DNA of 64,000 nucleotides from DASQPR01 sp963831705 (GCA_963831705.1 CAWHRE010000010.1:1736001-1800000), one strand, 5' to 3'; shown: positions 16,782 through 25,868, counted from the first letter of the stretch. Notes: a model not told the origin generated them from the letters alone. Made by a program: numbers and translations.

Positions 16782-17002
16782 TTGTGGAAACCAAGGGTCT
16801 CCGCGTCGACCTCTCGCACGCGGTGTGGAAGAAGAGCGTCCGCAGCGGCGGAAACAGCGACAACTGTGTCGAGGTGGCGTTCGTCGACGACGCGATCGCG
16901 GTTCGCGACTCCAAAAACCCGAGCGGACCCGCGCTTGTCTACACGCGTGACGAGTGGATCGCGTTCATCGGTGGCGTCAAGGACGGCGAGTTCGACCGCT
17001 GA
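16778..17002 (+). CDS. DUF397 protein
   Basis: A 74-residue DUF397 protein. The core is WKKSVRSGGNSDNCVEVAFV, then AVRDSKNPSGPALVYTRDEW and FIGGVKDGEFD. DUF397 proteins are the small partners of XRE/DUF5753 regulators and are thought to modulate them, in some cases in a toxin-antitoxin-like way. The ATG overlaps the stop codon of the XRE gene (ATGA). Its N-terminus is about 10 residues longer than the two DUF397 copies at 25.7 and 26.0 kb. A hairpin follows at 17020-17055. Confidence 0.9.
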   Translation: MIVETKGLRVDLSHAVWKKSVRSGGNSDNCVEVAFVDDAIAVRDSKNPSGPALVYTRDEWIAFIGGVKDGEFDR

Positions 17003-17352
17003 TCGTTTCCCGTACCCACGAAACGCCTCTGGCCACTACCGGCCGGGGGCGTTTCCGGTACCTGCCACTGGCCGTAGTCGTCGCTCCGGGGCGGGTAGCC
17101 GAGGCCGAAGCGGAACCAGGCCGGTGGTTCGGCCGACTTCGCGTACGCGTCGATCACCGAGTCGACCCGGTGATCGAGTTCTTGCCGTACCCGATCGGCC
17201 GATTCGAACAAGGTTTGGTGACCGGCCAGATACGTACGCCGGTCGCTGCCTCGCCGATCCATCTCGGCGAACGCCTGCGCGGCCATATCGGCGGTGGCGG
17301 TAGCGGCGACGAGCGCTGCGCTACCACGGCGGAGCGCGGCGTTCAACGCCAT
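16939..17352 (-). CDS. Hypothetical protein
   Basis: A 137-residue protein I do not recognise. The first ~90 residues are Ala-rich and probably helical (ALVAATATADMAAQAFAEMD, QTLFESADRVRQELDHRVDS). The rest is Pro/Gly-rich and weakly conserved in appearance. Its 3' end runs 64 nt into the DUF397 gene on the other strand and covers that gene's hairpin, so the real stop may have been lost or the tail is non-homologous. It overlaps the small Cys-containing ORF upstream by 32 nt, which suggests a two-gene operon. Function unknown. Confidence 0.5.
   Translation of the reverse strand: MALNAALRRGSAALVAATATADMAAQAFAEMDRRGSDRRTYLAGHQTLFESADRVRQELDHRVDSVIDAYAKSAEPPAWFRFGLGYPPRSDDYGQWQVPETPPAGSGQRRFVGTGNDQRSNSPSLTPPMNAIHSSRV
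17020..17055 (+). terminator. Hairpin after the DUF397 gene
   Basis: GAAACGCC (17020-17027) pairs with GGCGTTTC (17048-17055), with an inner GGCC/GGCC (17031-17034, 17041-17044). It lies 18 nt after the DUF397 stop and inside the coding region called on the other strand. Confidence 0.6.
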
Positions 17353-17503
17353 TCGATGGCGCGGCCGTAGCCAGGACCTCCTGCGGTAGGGCGAACGGGT
17401 GACCGCCGCAATATTGGCAGGCCGTGCGTCGACGTGCGGAAATCACCTCGGTGCCCAGGTGAGAGCCGGTGCCGAGGATGGCATCGACGGCCGCTTCCGT
17501 CAC
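17321..17503 (-). CDS. Small CxxC protein
   Basis: A 60-residue protein starting at GTG 17503, with AAGGA placed 6 nt upstream. It contains one CQYCGGH motif near residue 38, a half zinc-knuckle type of cluster. The frame is open far upstream, but that part looks non-coding and has no start signal, so the short version is preferred. It overlaps the start of the Ala-rich hypothetical at 17352 and the two are probably co-transcribed. Function unknown; a metal- or nucleic-acid-binding peptide is one possibility. Confidence 0.5.
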   Translation of the reverse strand: MTEAAVDAILGTGSHLGTEVISARRRTACQYCGGHPFALPQEVLATAAPSNGVERRAPPW

Positions 17504-17651
17504 ATCGTTCCTTTCCGCCGTGCTCCGAACGTACGGATGTTCCGGCCGGGGCGTCGCCAGCCTCACGCAGCCTCGTTGTACCAGACGGCACCCCACTGGC
17601 TGGGCCAACCCGCCGCAAAGCGGGCGGAAGAAAGTCGAGGCACGCAACGCC

Positions 17652-18095
17652 ATGAAGAACAGCACAGACATGTTGGGCAATGGCTCAACGAACGACGAGC
17701 GCTTCGCCGGACAGGCGCAGTACCGCGGTACCCGCCGCGACAGCCTGGGCCTGCCGGAGCAGTCGTCGGATGGCAACCGTTCGAACTCGGTTCCCGCGCT
17801 CGAGGACATGGCAACCATGCCCACGATGCTCGAGCCGCCGCCCGTCCAGGGACCGTCAATGTCGATCAAAGACCTGGATTCCCTAGCCGAGCCGGTGTTC
17901 CCACCGGTCGGATGGCTCGACGACTCACCCACGGGTACGCTCGCCGACCATCCCTTGCTGCGAGGGTTGCTGCTGGAACTGCCGCCCAAGGGGACGCTTC
18001 CGGCGCCCGGGTGGCTGGACCGGTGGTTCGACGCGGCACGTTCGATCCTCGAGCTCCTGTACGTGCAGAACGCGGGACCGTCGTCGCGCCGGTAG
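17652..18095 (+). CDS. Conserved hypothetical protein
   Basis: A 147-residue protein. The first ~100 residues are polar and probably disordered (Asn, Ser, Pro). The C-terminal ~45 residues (DHPLLRGLLLELPPKGTLPA, then WLDRWFDAARSILELLY) look like a conserved helical segment seen in actinomycete hypotheticals. ATG 17652 is preferred over longer in-frame starts because the upstream stretch has non-coding character; a GAGG lies 11 nt upstream, rather far. Its TAG stop is part of the -10 box of the next gene. No function known. Confidence 0.6.
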   Translation: MKNSTDMLGNGSTNDERFAGQAQYRGTRRDSLGLPEQSSDGNRSNSVPALEDMATMPTMLEPPPVQGPSMSIKDLDSLAEPVFPPVGWLDDSPTGTLADHPLLRGLLLELPPKGTLPAPGWLDRWFDAARSILELLYVQNAGPSSRR

Positions 18096-18098
18096 TCT
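18093..18098 (+). promoter_or_regulatory. -10 box TAGTCT overlapping the upstream stop codon
   Basis: TAGTCT ends 6 nt before the ATG of the adenosine deaminase gene and includes the TAG stop codon of the previous gene. No ribosome-binding site is present, so the transcript from this box would be leaderless. Confidence 0.5.
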
Positions 18099-18104
18099 GC
18101 GCGG

Positions 18105-19067
18105 ATGGCCGTACCAAAGATTGAACTGCACGTCCATCTCGAAGGATCGATCCGCCCGGCAACGCTTCTCGACATCGCCCGTCGAAATGACGAGAAGCTG
18201 CCGGCGGACACACTGGAGGAACTGACCGAGCTCTACGAGTTCCGCGACTTCCGACACTTCATCGACGTGTGGCAGTTGACTACGAACTGCCTGCGTACGG
18301 CTGAGGATTTCCGGCAGGTCGTCGTGGATTACGCGGCCGAGGCGTCAACGTTGGGTGCGGTCTACATCGAGGGCATCTTCTCGCCGCCCGAGCGAGTTCT
18401 ACGGGGCGTGGCGTGGGACGAGATCTTCACCGGTTACGTCGAGGGCGCGGCCGAGGCGCTCGATCGGTACGGGGTGATCATCCGTTTCACGCCCGACCTG
18501 TGGCGAACCTGCCCGGTCGATCTGGCCGAGGAGTGCGCACGGGTAGCCGTACGGTACCGGGACCGTGGCGTGGTCGGCCTGGGCGTCGGTGGCTACGAAC
18601 CGGCCGGACCTTTGGAGCCGTTTCGTCGAGCAGTCGAGATCGCGCGCGATGGTGGCGTGGCGTTCGTACCGCACGCCGGCGAGTCGGCCGGACCCGAGTC
18701 GATCCGGGAGGCGCTCGCGCTCGGCGCACATCGCCTACGGCACGGCATCCGGGCGGTGGATGACCCGGACTTGCTGGCCGAGATCGTCGAGCGCCGGATT
18801 GTGCTGGACGTGGCGCCGGTATCCAACCTGCGTACCGGCGTTGTAAAGCGGCTCGAAGAGCACCCGTTGCCGGAGTTGCACGCGGCCGGCGCGCTGTGCT
18901 CGATCAGCACCGACGATCCGGCGATGTTCAACACCGACCTGGCCATGGACTACGAAATGGCCGCCCAGCTGGGTGTCAGCGCCGCCGATGCGTATGCAGC
19001 GGGGCTGGAAGGCGCCCTGGCCGACGAAGCAACGAAGTCCGCGCTCCGCACCCACCAACCCAGTTGA
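18105..19067 (+). CDS. Adenosine deaminase-family amidohydrolase
   Basis: A 320-residue metal-dependent deaminase. Zinc ligands are visible as HVH (residues 9-11, in KIELHVHLEGS), HAGES in the middle, and the Asp pair of STDDPAMF near the C-terminus; HRLRHGI carries the catalytic His. The family covers adenosine deaminase and aminodeoxyfutalosine deaminase of menaquinone synthesis. The PVSNLRTGVV segment differs from the strict adenosine deaminase pattern, so a related aminopurine substrate is possible. The start ATG lies 6 nt after TAGTCT (leaderless). The stop codon lies within the left arm of a 59-nt palindromic repeat. Confidence 0.85.
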   Translation: MAVPKIELHVHLEGSIRPATLLDIARRNDEKLPADTLEELTELYEFRDFRHFIDVWQLTTNCLRTAEDFRQVVVDYAAEASTLGAVYIEGIFSPPERVLRGVAWDEIFTGYVEGAAEALDRYGVIIRFTPDLWRTCPVDLAEECARVAVRYRDRGVVGLGVGGYEPAGPLEPFRRAVEIARDGGVAFVPHAGESAGPESIREALALGAHRLRHGIRAVDDPDLLAEIVERRIVLDVAPVSNLRTGVVKRLEEHPLPELHAAGALCSISTDDPAMFNTDLAMDYEMAAQLGVSAADAYAAGLEGALADEATKSALRTHQPS

Positions 19068-19122
19068 TCCTGGAGTTAGTTAGCGCATCGACGGTGTGTC
19101 GTGCGAATAACTCCAGGATCAA
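19064..19122. repeat. 59-nt palindromic element, copy 1
   Basis: TTGATCCTGGAGTTA (19064-19078) and TAACTCCAGGATCAA (19108-19122) form a perfect 15-bp stem around a 29-nt loop. The loop can fold further (CGCA-U-CGAC with GUCG-UGCG). The left arm overlaps the adenosine deaminase stop codon. It lies between convergent genes. Copies 2 and 3 are at 40833 and 44596. Confidence 0.9.
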
Positions 19123-19140
19123 GTTGCGCCTTGGGGCGGG

Positions 19141-19950
19141 TCAGACGGCGTAGGTGGCCGGCTGGTCGGTTGCGGCGGGTGGCGGCGTAGCGCGCCAGAG
19201 GCGCGTCTTCTGAGCCGTCAAACGCGCCAGGTACGCCGGGTTGAGGATCAGGTACCGGCGCCAGAGCCGAGCCGGCTCGAGGCAGAGCCGCCAGAACCAT
19301 TCGAGCGAGTACTTCTGCATCCACGCGGGCGGGTCGCTTCAGCAGGCCGGCGTGGTAATCGAAGGCGGCACCGACGGCCATCAGCGGCATGTCGAGCAGG
19401 GGCCGCATCGCGTACGTGAAGACTTCCTGCCGCGGGCAGCCCAGGCCGACCAGCACGATGCGGGCCCCGGATGCACTGATCCGCGTCGGCGATCTCGGCA
19501 TCCTCGCCCGCGTTGACGCTACGGAACTTCGACGACTCCATACCGGCGATCTGCAGGGTCGGGAACATCTCCAGCAGCGCCGGTACGAGCTTGGCCAGCG
19601 TGTCGTCGGTTGATCCGTACAGGTAGATCGGTAGGCCCTCGGCCGCGGCCCGCGCCAGAACGCGCAGCGTCAGGGTCGGCCCGTAGACACGATCGGCGAG
19701 CCCGACGCCGTGCAGCACGCGGAGCGCCCAGCGGACCGGCTGACCGTCCGGAGTGACCAGGTCGAACGAGTTGAGCCGCGCGTTGTGCGCGCGGTCCTGC
19801 ACGCCGGTCATGACGCCGTGTACGGCGAGCGCGGTCAGCGCGAGCGATCGCTTGTCGTGCGCGGCCGAGATCACCGCTTCGGTCGCCGATCTCGTAGTCG
19901 ACCGCCGAGACCATCACGCCGAGGACGTTGTGCTTGCCCTCGTCGATCAT
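19141..19950 (-). pseudogene. WecG/TagA/CpsF-type glycosyltransferase, frame-broken
   Basis: A ~270-residue GT26 family enzyme, which transfers an N-acetylmannosamine-type sugar to a lipid-linked acceptor in surface polymer synthesis. The family sequence is complete but spread over frames: HNVLGVMVSAVDYE, then RAHNARLNSFDLVTPDGQPV and LPIYLYGSTDDTLAKLVPAL, then ARIVLVGLGCPRQEVFTYAM and GAAFDYHAGLLKRP, then WMQKYSLEWFWRLCLEPARL. Frame changes lie near 19884-19889, 19480-19487 and 19325-19333. No in-frame stop or motif loss is seen apart from these, so sequence error is as likely as true decay. The ATG at 19950 overlaps a TGA in ATGA form, which suggests coupling to the upstream epimerase. Confidence 0.8.
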
Positions 19951-21037
19951 GCGGAGGCGCCGAAGACGAGCCGGCACCCACTTGTCGACGTTGGCCTGGT
20001 AGATCTCGTTGAGGATCATCGGCACGTCGTAGACCTGCTTCCACTCCGGGTAGTCGGCCTGGAACGCGGCCATCGATCCGATCCACCACTGGTGGTCGCC
20101 GACCCGGTTGGCTTCCTTGTACTCGTGTAGATCATTTCCTGGCCGGTGATCTGCTCGGCCAGCGCGAACGACTCGAGGTGCGAGCAGTTCGAGTGGCGAC
20201 CGCCACCGAGGTTGTAGACCGCACCGCTGCGCGGGTTGCGGAAGAACGCCTCGAACGCGCTGACCACGTCGTGGCTGTGGATCGCGTCGCGCACCTCTTG
20301 CCCTTGTAACCGAACAGATCTGTAGGTGCGGCGTTCCATGTTGCAACGCATCACGTAGCCGAGGAATCCGTGCAGCTCGGTCGCCGAGTGCGCCGGGCCG
20401 GTCAACGTGCCGCCGCGGAAGCAGCGGTCTTCATGCCGAAGTACCGGCCGTACTCCTGGACCATGACGTCCGCGGCGACCTTCGACGCGCCGAACACGGA
20501 GTGCAGGCAGTTGTCGATCGACATGTCCTCGGTGATGCCATCCGCGTACGGGTGGCTCGGGTCGATCTCCCAGCGCGTCTCCAGCTCGATCAGCGGCAGG
20601 GAGTTCGGACGGTCGCCGTACACCTTGTTGGTCGAGCAGTGGATCATCGGAGCGTCGATGCAGTGCTCGCGCACGTTCTGCAGGATGTTGAGCGTGCCGC
20701 CGGCGTTCACGTCGAAGTCGGTGTACGGGTCACGCACCGCCCAGTCGTGCGACGGCTGCGCTGCGGTGTGGATCACCACCGCGATGTCCTTGCCGTACTT
20801 CGCGAAGATCTTCGCGAGCGCGTCGCGATCGCGAATGTCAACATCCTGATGCGTGTACGAGTCACCCAGCTCGCTGGTCAGCCGCAGCACGTTCCATGCC
20901 GTCGAGGCTTCGGCGCCGAAGAACTGCGCGCGCATGTCATTGTCGATGCCGACCACGTCCAGGCCGAGCCCGGCGAAGTGTCGAACGGCCTCCGACCCGA
21001 TCAGACCGGCCGATCCAGTCACCAAAGCGACGCTCAC
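19951..21037 (-). pseudogene. NAD-dependent sugar epimerase/dehydratase, frame-broken
   Basis: An extended SDR enzyme of the CDP-paratose-epimerase-like group that changes nucleotide sugars. The first ~200 residues are intact: GTG 21037 has a GGAGG site; SVALVTGSAGLIGSEAVRHF is the NAD-binding loop; the active-site region includes STNKVYG. Frame changes then follow near 20423, 20318 with a compensating one near 20296, and 20126. The expected sequence continues in other frames (EVRDAIHSHDVVSAFEAFF, GGGRHSNCSHLESFALAEQI, DHQWWIGSMAAFQADYPEWK). The C-terminal end near 19975 cannot be placed exactly. Upstream partner of the WecG-type gene in surface-sugar synthesis. Confidence 0.8.
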
Positions 21038-21182
21038 GTTCAAACCTCCGCAGAAATCGACCCATCGTGTGTCGTTGCCTGCGAGCATATCCGGGCGCGC
21101 CAGTGGCTCCCGACCACGCCTGTAGCCGTCGGCGAGGTCCCGTTTTCCTGTCGGTGCCACGGCTGCTACGATCCTCCGGCAG

Positions 21183-21265
21183 GTCCGAGTGGCGGAATGG
21201 CAGACGCGCTGGCTTCAGGTGCCAGTGCCCGCAAGGGCGTGGGGGTTCAAGTCCCCCCTCGGACA
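21183..21265 (+). tRNA. tRNA-Leu(CAG)
   Basis: A class II tRNA: acceptor stem GTCCGAG (21183-21189) with CTCGGAC (21258-21264), discriminator A, and a long variable arm (TGCCCGCAAGGGCG). The 7-nt anticodon loop TTCAGGT has anticodon CAG at 21216-21218. The TPsiC arm is GGGGGTTCAAGTCCCCC. CCA is not encoded. In mycobacteria a tRNA-Leu lies next to fhaA; here ~5 kb of other genes separate them. Confidence 0.95.
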
Positions 21266-21404
21266 CACATTCGTAGTGATACGGCCCTAATGCTGTTGTT
21301 TCACGTGAACCCATTGAGCCGATTTCACTAGCGATAAACATTGTCGACTTCGATACTCTTCGCGCTGGCTTATGAATTCCAGTCGCGTATCACGGGGAGT
21401 ATTA

Positions 21405-23671
21405 GTGAAATCGTTTCGTGGCGCCCTTCTAGGCGCCGCTCTCGTCGCATCTTCGATCTTCGTGGTAGCCGATCCCTCGACTGCCGGTCCGGCCAGCTAT
21501 GACGCCCTGACGGTGCACGGACCGGACGTCAGTTCGGACACTACTGACGTTTCGGCTTGGCTATTCACGGATAGCACTGATGCCGGAGCCATTCAATTCA
21601 GCAGCCCGACCACGGGGATGTCCGCGGAAATCATTCCGCCGTCCGGCGAGAGCGTGGCGGTAGGGACGTACGCGCTGGGTAGCTCATCAACGGGCATGGA
21701 GTTCGCATTGTCTGGGTGCTATCTCGGCACCGGCTCGTTGGTCGTCAGCCAGTTCGACGGCACCGATAACACCGTGACCGACTTCGCGGCCGACTACCAG
21801 ACGACCTGTGCCGGGAAGACCTATTCCGGCGTAATCCGGCTCAACTCGAGCGATGCCTACCAGGCCGTGGGCACCAGCCCACTCAATCTCGATTTCAGCT
21901 ACGCGGCCGTGGGTTACCAGACGGCGGCGCAGACCGTGACGTTCACGGGAGACGGGCCGACTCCGACCGCCCTCGGCACCTCGACGCTGAGCGGCGTCGA
22001 CAAGACGGCCTTCTTGATCACTGCCGACGGCTGCCACGGTGTCTCCCTTGCGACCGGCCAGACCTGCACCGTCAAGGTCGCCGCCAAGCCCGATCAGTTG
22101 TCCGACCTCACCGCCACGCTCTCCACGCCTGAAAACGGCGTTAGCGCGGCGACGGTGGCTCTGCACACGTCCGGCTTCTGGAGCCCACAGGGCACGTACT
22201 GGTCGTCGGCGCCCACCCGGATCATCGACACGCGGTACGGCATTGGCGCCCCCAAGCGTCAGATCGGCCCGAAGTCGGTGCTGCACGTGCCGGTCGGCGG
22301 CGTCTATCTCGGCAATGGGCCGTCGATCCCTTATGTCGGCGTGAGTGCGGTGGTGGTCACACTGACCGTCACCGGCGCCACCGCGTCCAGCTTCCTCATC
22401 GTCTACCCGACCGGATCGACTCGGCCGACCACCTCCAGCATCAACTTCACCAAGGGCTGGACCGGAGCCAACACGGTCACTGTCCCGGTCAGCGCCGGCG
22501 AGAGCTTCGACATCTACAACGAAAGCGGTTCGACGCAGGTCATCGCCGACATCATCGGCTACTACGACGGCCCGAACGAGTCGGACACCGGTCCGGCCAG
22601 CCTCTACCACCCGCTCGCCAAAGACCGGCGGATCCTGGACACGCGTCAACCCAACGAGGGTGGCGCGCTGCCCGCGAATCACTACATGACCGTGTGGGAC
22701 GACTTCGGTAGCGCCAACGCGGACATCACCGCCTTCGCGGCCAACGTCACCGTGACCGGTGCGACCGCTTCCGGCTATCTGACCGTCTGGAACGGCTTCA
22801 ACGGCATTCCGAACGCATCGATCGTCAACTTCGGCAAGGGCTCGACGGTCGCCAACAATGCCATCATTCCGACCGGTGTCTGCAATCAGGTGCTGACGTA
22901 TCCAACACCATCCAACTGCGGGGATCAACCGTCGATTTCGATCTTCGACGGTCAGACGTCCGGCAAGGTCAACATCATCGTCGACGTCGTCGGCATCTAC
23001 GCGAACGACCACCTCGCAGGCGGCGACAAGTTCATCCCGATCGCCCCGACCCGGATCGTCGACTCGCGTTCGGGACTCGGCCGGTCCGGTTCGATCGGCC
23101 CGAAAGGGACGGCGTCGTTGACCGTCCCGAGCAAGCTGCTCGACAGCCAGTCGGAGGCGGTATCAATGAACGTAACGGCGATCGCCCCGACGACGACGAC
23201 GTACCTGACGATCTGGCCGACCGGCACGTCGCTGCCCACCGGCAGCACGATTAACCCGGCGGCGCACCAGACCGTCGCCAACGGCGCCATCGCGCTCCTC
23301 GGCACCAACAATCAGTTCAACGTGTTCAACGCGGGCGGATCGGTGAACCTGGCCGTCGATGTGAACGGCGTATTCGACGATTTCCCGTACTACCTGGACG
23401 CCAACGGCTGGGTGGTCACCTCGCCGCCGGGGTCACCGGCACCGAACCTGTCGCAAATCGGAGGGCTCGGCGGCGGTTACGGTTCGTTTACGCAGATCGG
23501 TTCGGCAAGCAGTTCAACATCTACAACAGCCTGGGTACGTCCGACGTCATCGCCGACGTGGCCGGAGTGTTTGAGGTGTACCCGTACACGAACAACGGCT
23601 CGGCAGCCGTTCCGTTCGGCGTCACCGGCTCGACCGCCGGCGGCGGAGCATTCGTGAAGAAGATCGGCTAA
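21405..23671 (+). pseudogene. Large secreted protein with TR(I/L)xDTR repeats, late frameshift
   Basis: A ~755-residue exported protein. GTG 21405 follows a GGGGAG site and starts a signal peptide (VKSFRGALLGAALVASSIFV); ATG 21372 is a longer alternative. After an Ig-like choice-of-anchor domain (GVSLATGQTCTVKVAAKP), ~130-residue units recur: APTRIIDTRYGIGA, KDRRILDTRQPNEG and APTRIVDSRSGLGR, each ending in a VDV(V/N)G-type strand. Near 23502 the frame shifts; the new frame reads QFNIYNSLGTSDVIADVAGVF and ends at TAA 23671, while the unshifted frame runs to 23657 in non-conserved sequence. One base missing there, as an error or mutation, explains this. A terminator follows. Related to the protein at 61433. 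Confidence 0.75.
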
Positions 23672-23691
23672 ATCCTTTACGAGTACGCAAG

Positions 23692-23725
23692 AAATGCCGG
23701 GCCACCTGATGGTGACCCGGCATTT
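23692..23725 (+). terminator. Strong intrinsic terminator
   Basis: AAATGCCGGGCCACC (23692-23706) pairs with GGTGACCCGGCATTT (23711-23725) with one mismatch and a TGAT loop, followed by a T. It ends the secreted-protein gene. Confidence 0.85.
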
Positions 23726-24144
23726 TCGTGATAAGTCTGGGTTGATACCGACTGGTCTATATGCCCGGGTCGACCCGGTAGGAGCTTTTCTCGACGTTGA
23801 TGCGAAAGTTAGGCATCGTTAAGGTCTTGCGCTATCAGACAACATTGATACCTTTGGTTTAAGGCATACAGCTAACTGCTATATCGCAGACAGGCATCAA
23901 GCCAGTACCCAAGTCAGCGCGGACAGTCTTGCGGAATCGCAGCTTGCGTCGTGCCTCGGGGTCCTGCGCCGGTCTGGTCAGTTGCATCGCCCAGACGAGC
24001 GAACGGCACCCGGGTTGCCTCCCGAGTGCCGTTCAGGGATCTCCATCCGCTGTGAGGAGGAGGTGCCCGATCTCATGCAATCATCACGCATCCGCGACCT
24101 CCCCGCAACGGGCCGTATAACACGTGTCCAGTTCGGAGGGGGAA
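23726..24144. other. Non-coding AT-rich gap
   Basis: About 420 nt without a convincing gene. It is clearly AT-richer than the flanks between 23790 and 23890 and holds TACCTTTGGT (23849-23858) and CTAACTGCTATATCGC (23872-23887), close to motifs at 1746 and 1723. A second hairpin lies at 24001-24034. The gene after it starts at 24145. Confidence 0.6.
24001..24034. terminator. Hairpin GAACGGCAC / GTGCCGTTC
   Basis: A 9-bp perfect stem (24001-24009, 24026-24034) extended by CGGG/CCCG inside. It has no coding gene directly upstream, so it may end a small RNA or serve as an attenuator for the gene at 24145. Confidence 0.5.
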
Positions 24145-24561
24145 ATGGTCATGTTTTATCGGGGTCCGACCGCTTTGATCACCCACGAGGTGTTCGAGAG
24201 CGACCTGCCGGATCCGAAGCGATTCCGGGTGTGCGACCTGCGCGAGGTCTCCATCCAGTCCGGAAAGCCGCCGCGCGGAAACGGCGCGTTTTCCATCGGG
24301 GCAACCGCGGCCATGGTAGTCGCGATGTCCGTAGCCTGGCCGTTTCTGCGGGCCACACCTGCATGGCTCGGCTTGCTCTTGCTGGTCCTGGCGACGCCGG
24401 GCCTGATCGCGGGTGCGTGCCTGCGGCGTGGCCGGCCGGTGCTGGAATTGCGAGCGATGTACCGAGGGCGGCCGGTCATCCTGTACGCGACCACGGATGG
24501 CCGAGCCTTCGGACAGATCCAGAGAGCACTCGTTCGGGCACTTGAGGCGAACGGTCGCTGA
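24145..24561 (+). CDS. DUF6232-like small membrane protein
   Basis: A 138-residue protein with a soluble N-terminus (FYRGPTALITHEVFES, FRVCDLREV), two adjacent membrane helices around residues 48-92 (GATAAMVVAMSVAWPFLRAT and GLLLLVLATPGLIAGACL) and a soluble tail (ELRAMYRGRPVILYATTDGR, FGQIQRALVRALEANG). This matches the actinobacterial DUF6232 pattern as I know it; no biochemical role is known. ATG 24145 has a GGAGGGGG site directly upstream. It lies alone between the secreted protein and an XRE regulator on the same strand. Confidence 0.7.
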   Translation: MVMFYRGPTALITHEVFESDLPDPKRFRVCDLREVSIQSGKPPRGNGAFSIGATAAMVVAMSVAWPFLRATPAWLGLLLLVLATPGLIAGACLRRGRPVLELRAMYRGRPVILYATTDGRAFGQIQRALVRALEANGR

Positions 24562-24695
24562 GATCGATCCGGCGCGGTACTTCGAAATGATGGTGATCTA
24601 TCGTAGGATCCGCGAAGACGACAGATGCCTGTCTGCCATATCGCACCTTGGGGTGGCGGACGGGCATCTGCTGGTTGTGAGTGAGAAGAAGGCTG

Positions 24696-25574
24696 ATGTC
24701 CAGCACCGATTCGCCGGCTGTGGCGCGACGTCGCGTACGCCTCGCATTGAAGGCTGCCCGCGAAGCCAAGAAGTTCACGCAGACCCAGGTCGCAAACGCG
24801 ATGGAATGGTCGCTTTCCAAGGTCATTCGGATCGAGAAGGGCGAGGTCAACGTGGCCCCGAGCGACCTGCGTGTGCTGTTGGACTTCCTGGAGGTCAGCG
24901 ATCCTGGTCAGGTCCAGAGCCTGCTCGATGATGCCCGTGTGTCCCGCCAAGAGCGCTGGACAGTCGACGCTGCTGACCGCGAGTTCCTTACGCCGGCCAT
25001 GATCGAACTGGCCCAGTTCGAAGCCGAATCCACCGCAGTGCGGATCTATCACAACTACAGCGTTCCCGGGCGGCTCCAGACCCGCGCGTATGCAGAGGGG
25101 GTGATGCGCCCCTATCGGCAAGCGCTGGGCGATGAAGCGGCCGAAGCGCGGCTCGCCGCCCGCCAGCGGCGCCAAGAGTTGCTGTTTCAGCCGCGGTCGC
25201 CGATGCATCTTGTCCTGCTGGACGAGTCGGTCCTCATGCGGACGGGCGGGGATGTGCCGGTCCTCCTTGATCAGCTAACGTACTTGCTGAAACTGACCGA
25301 GAAGCCGACCCTGCGCATGCGAATCGTTCCGCTTTCGAGTGAACTGAACCCTCTGCGGTTCTACGGTCCATTCATACTGTGCGATCTTGGGGACACGAGA
25401 AGCGCCTTTATGTATTTGGAGCGTGATCAAAGCGACGAGGCCGTCCACGATGGCATGAAGATCGACTCACATCGTGATGCATTCGAGCAGGCATGGATCT
25501 CTGCTCCGGATGAGAGCGACTCACGCGGGTTGATCGAAAGGGCCATGGCACGGCTTCGCGGCGATGGCTCCTGA
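24696..25574 (+). CDS. XRE-family regulator with DUF5753-type domain
   Basis: A 292-residue regulator of the same kind as at 15930. HTH: AAREAKKFTQTQVANAMEWS with LSKVIRIEKGEVNV. C-terminal domain: IYHNYSVPGRLQTRAYAEGV, LVLLDESVLMRTGG, LRMRIVPLSSELNP. ATG 24696 has AAGG 3-5 nt upstream. Unlike the first module, the partner DUF397 gene does not overlap; it starts 108 nt later, and a second DUF397 gene follows. The sequence is only distantly like the 15930 protein, so the two modules are not a recent duplication. Confidence 0.88.
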   Translation: MSSTDSPAVARRRVRLALKAAREAKKFTQTQVANAMEWSLSKVIRIEKGEVNVAPSDLRVLLDFLEVSDPGQVQSLLDDARVSRQERWTVDAADREFLTPAMIELAQFEAESTAVRIYHNYSVPGRLQTRAYAEGVMRPYRQALGDEAAEARLAARQRRQELLFQPRSPMHLVLLDESVLMRTGGDVPVLLDQLTYLLKLTEKPTLRMRIVPLSSELNPLRFYGPFILCDLGDTRSAFMYLERDQSDEAVHDGMKIDSHRDAFEQAWISAPDESDSRGLIERAMARLRGDGS

Positions 25575-25682
25575 CCAGGAAGTCATCGATGGCGTGTCGC
25601 GGGAACTGGGAGACACCCACGCTTGCGCGACGCAGAATGGGGTGAACGGCATATACCGAAGATATCGAAGGGACGCCCGTAG

Positions 25683-25868
25683 GTGAACGACCTCGTGTGG
25701 CGGCGAAGCAGCCGCTGTGAATCGAGTACTTGCGTAGAAGTTGCCCGCATTGGCCAGGCGTTCGCGGTCCGCGACGCGAAAACCAGTGACGGGCCGATTC
25801 TCACGTTCCGTCCCGATGAATGGGCATGGTTTGTTGAGGGTGTGCGCGCGGGCGAGTTCGACGTATAG
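25683..25868 (+). CDS. DUF397 protein
   Basis: A 61-residue DUF397 protein: VWRRSSRCESSTCVEVARIG, AVRDAKTSDGPILTFRPDEW, FVEGVRAGEFD. Start GTG 25683 with AAGGGA about 9 nt upstream. It follows the XRE/DUF5753 gene and would be its small partner. A terminator at 25907 separates it from the second DUF397 copy. Confidence 0.88.
   Translation: MNDLVWRRSSRCESSTCVEVARIGQAFAVRDAKTSDGPILTFRPDEWAWFVEGVRAGEFDV

Noticed and set aside
19064..19122. Simple intrinsic terminator
   Set aside because: No U-tract, low-GC stem and identical copies elsewhere; better described as a dispersed repeat.
21687..23012. Open frame of 441 codons on the - strand over the secreted repeat protein
   Set aside because: Repeated antisense composition, no start signals.
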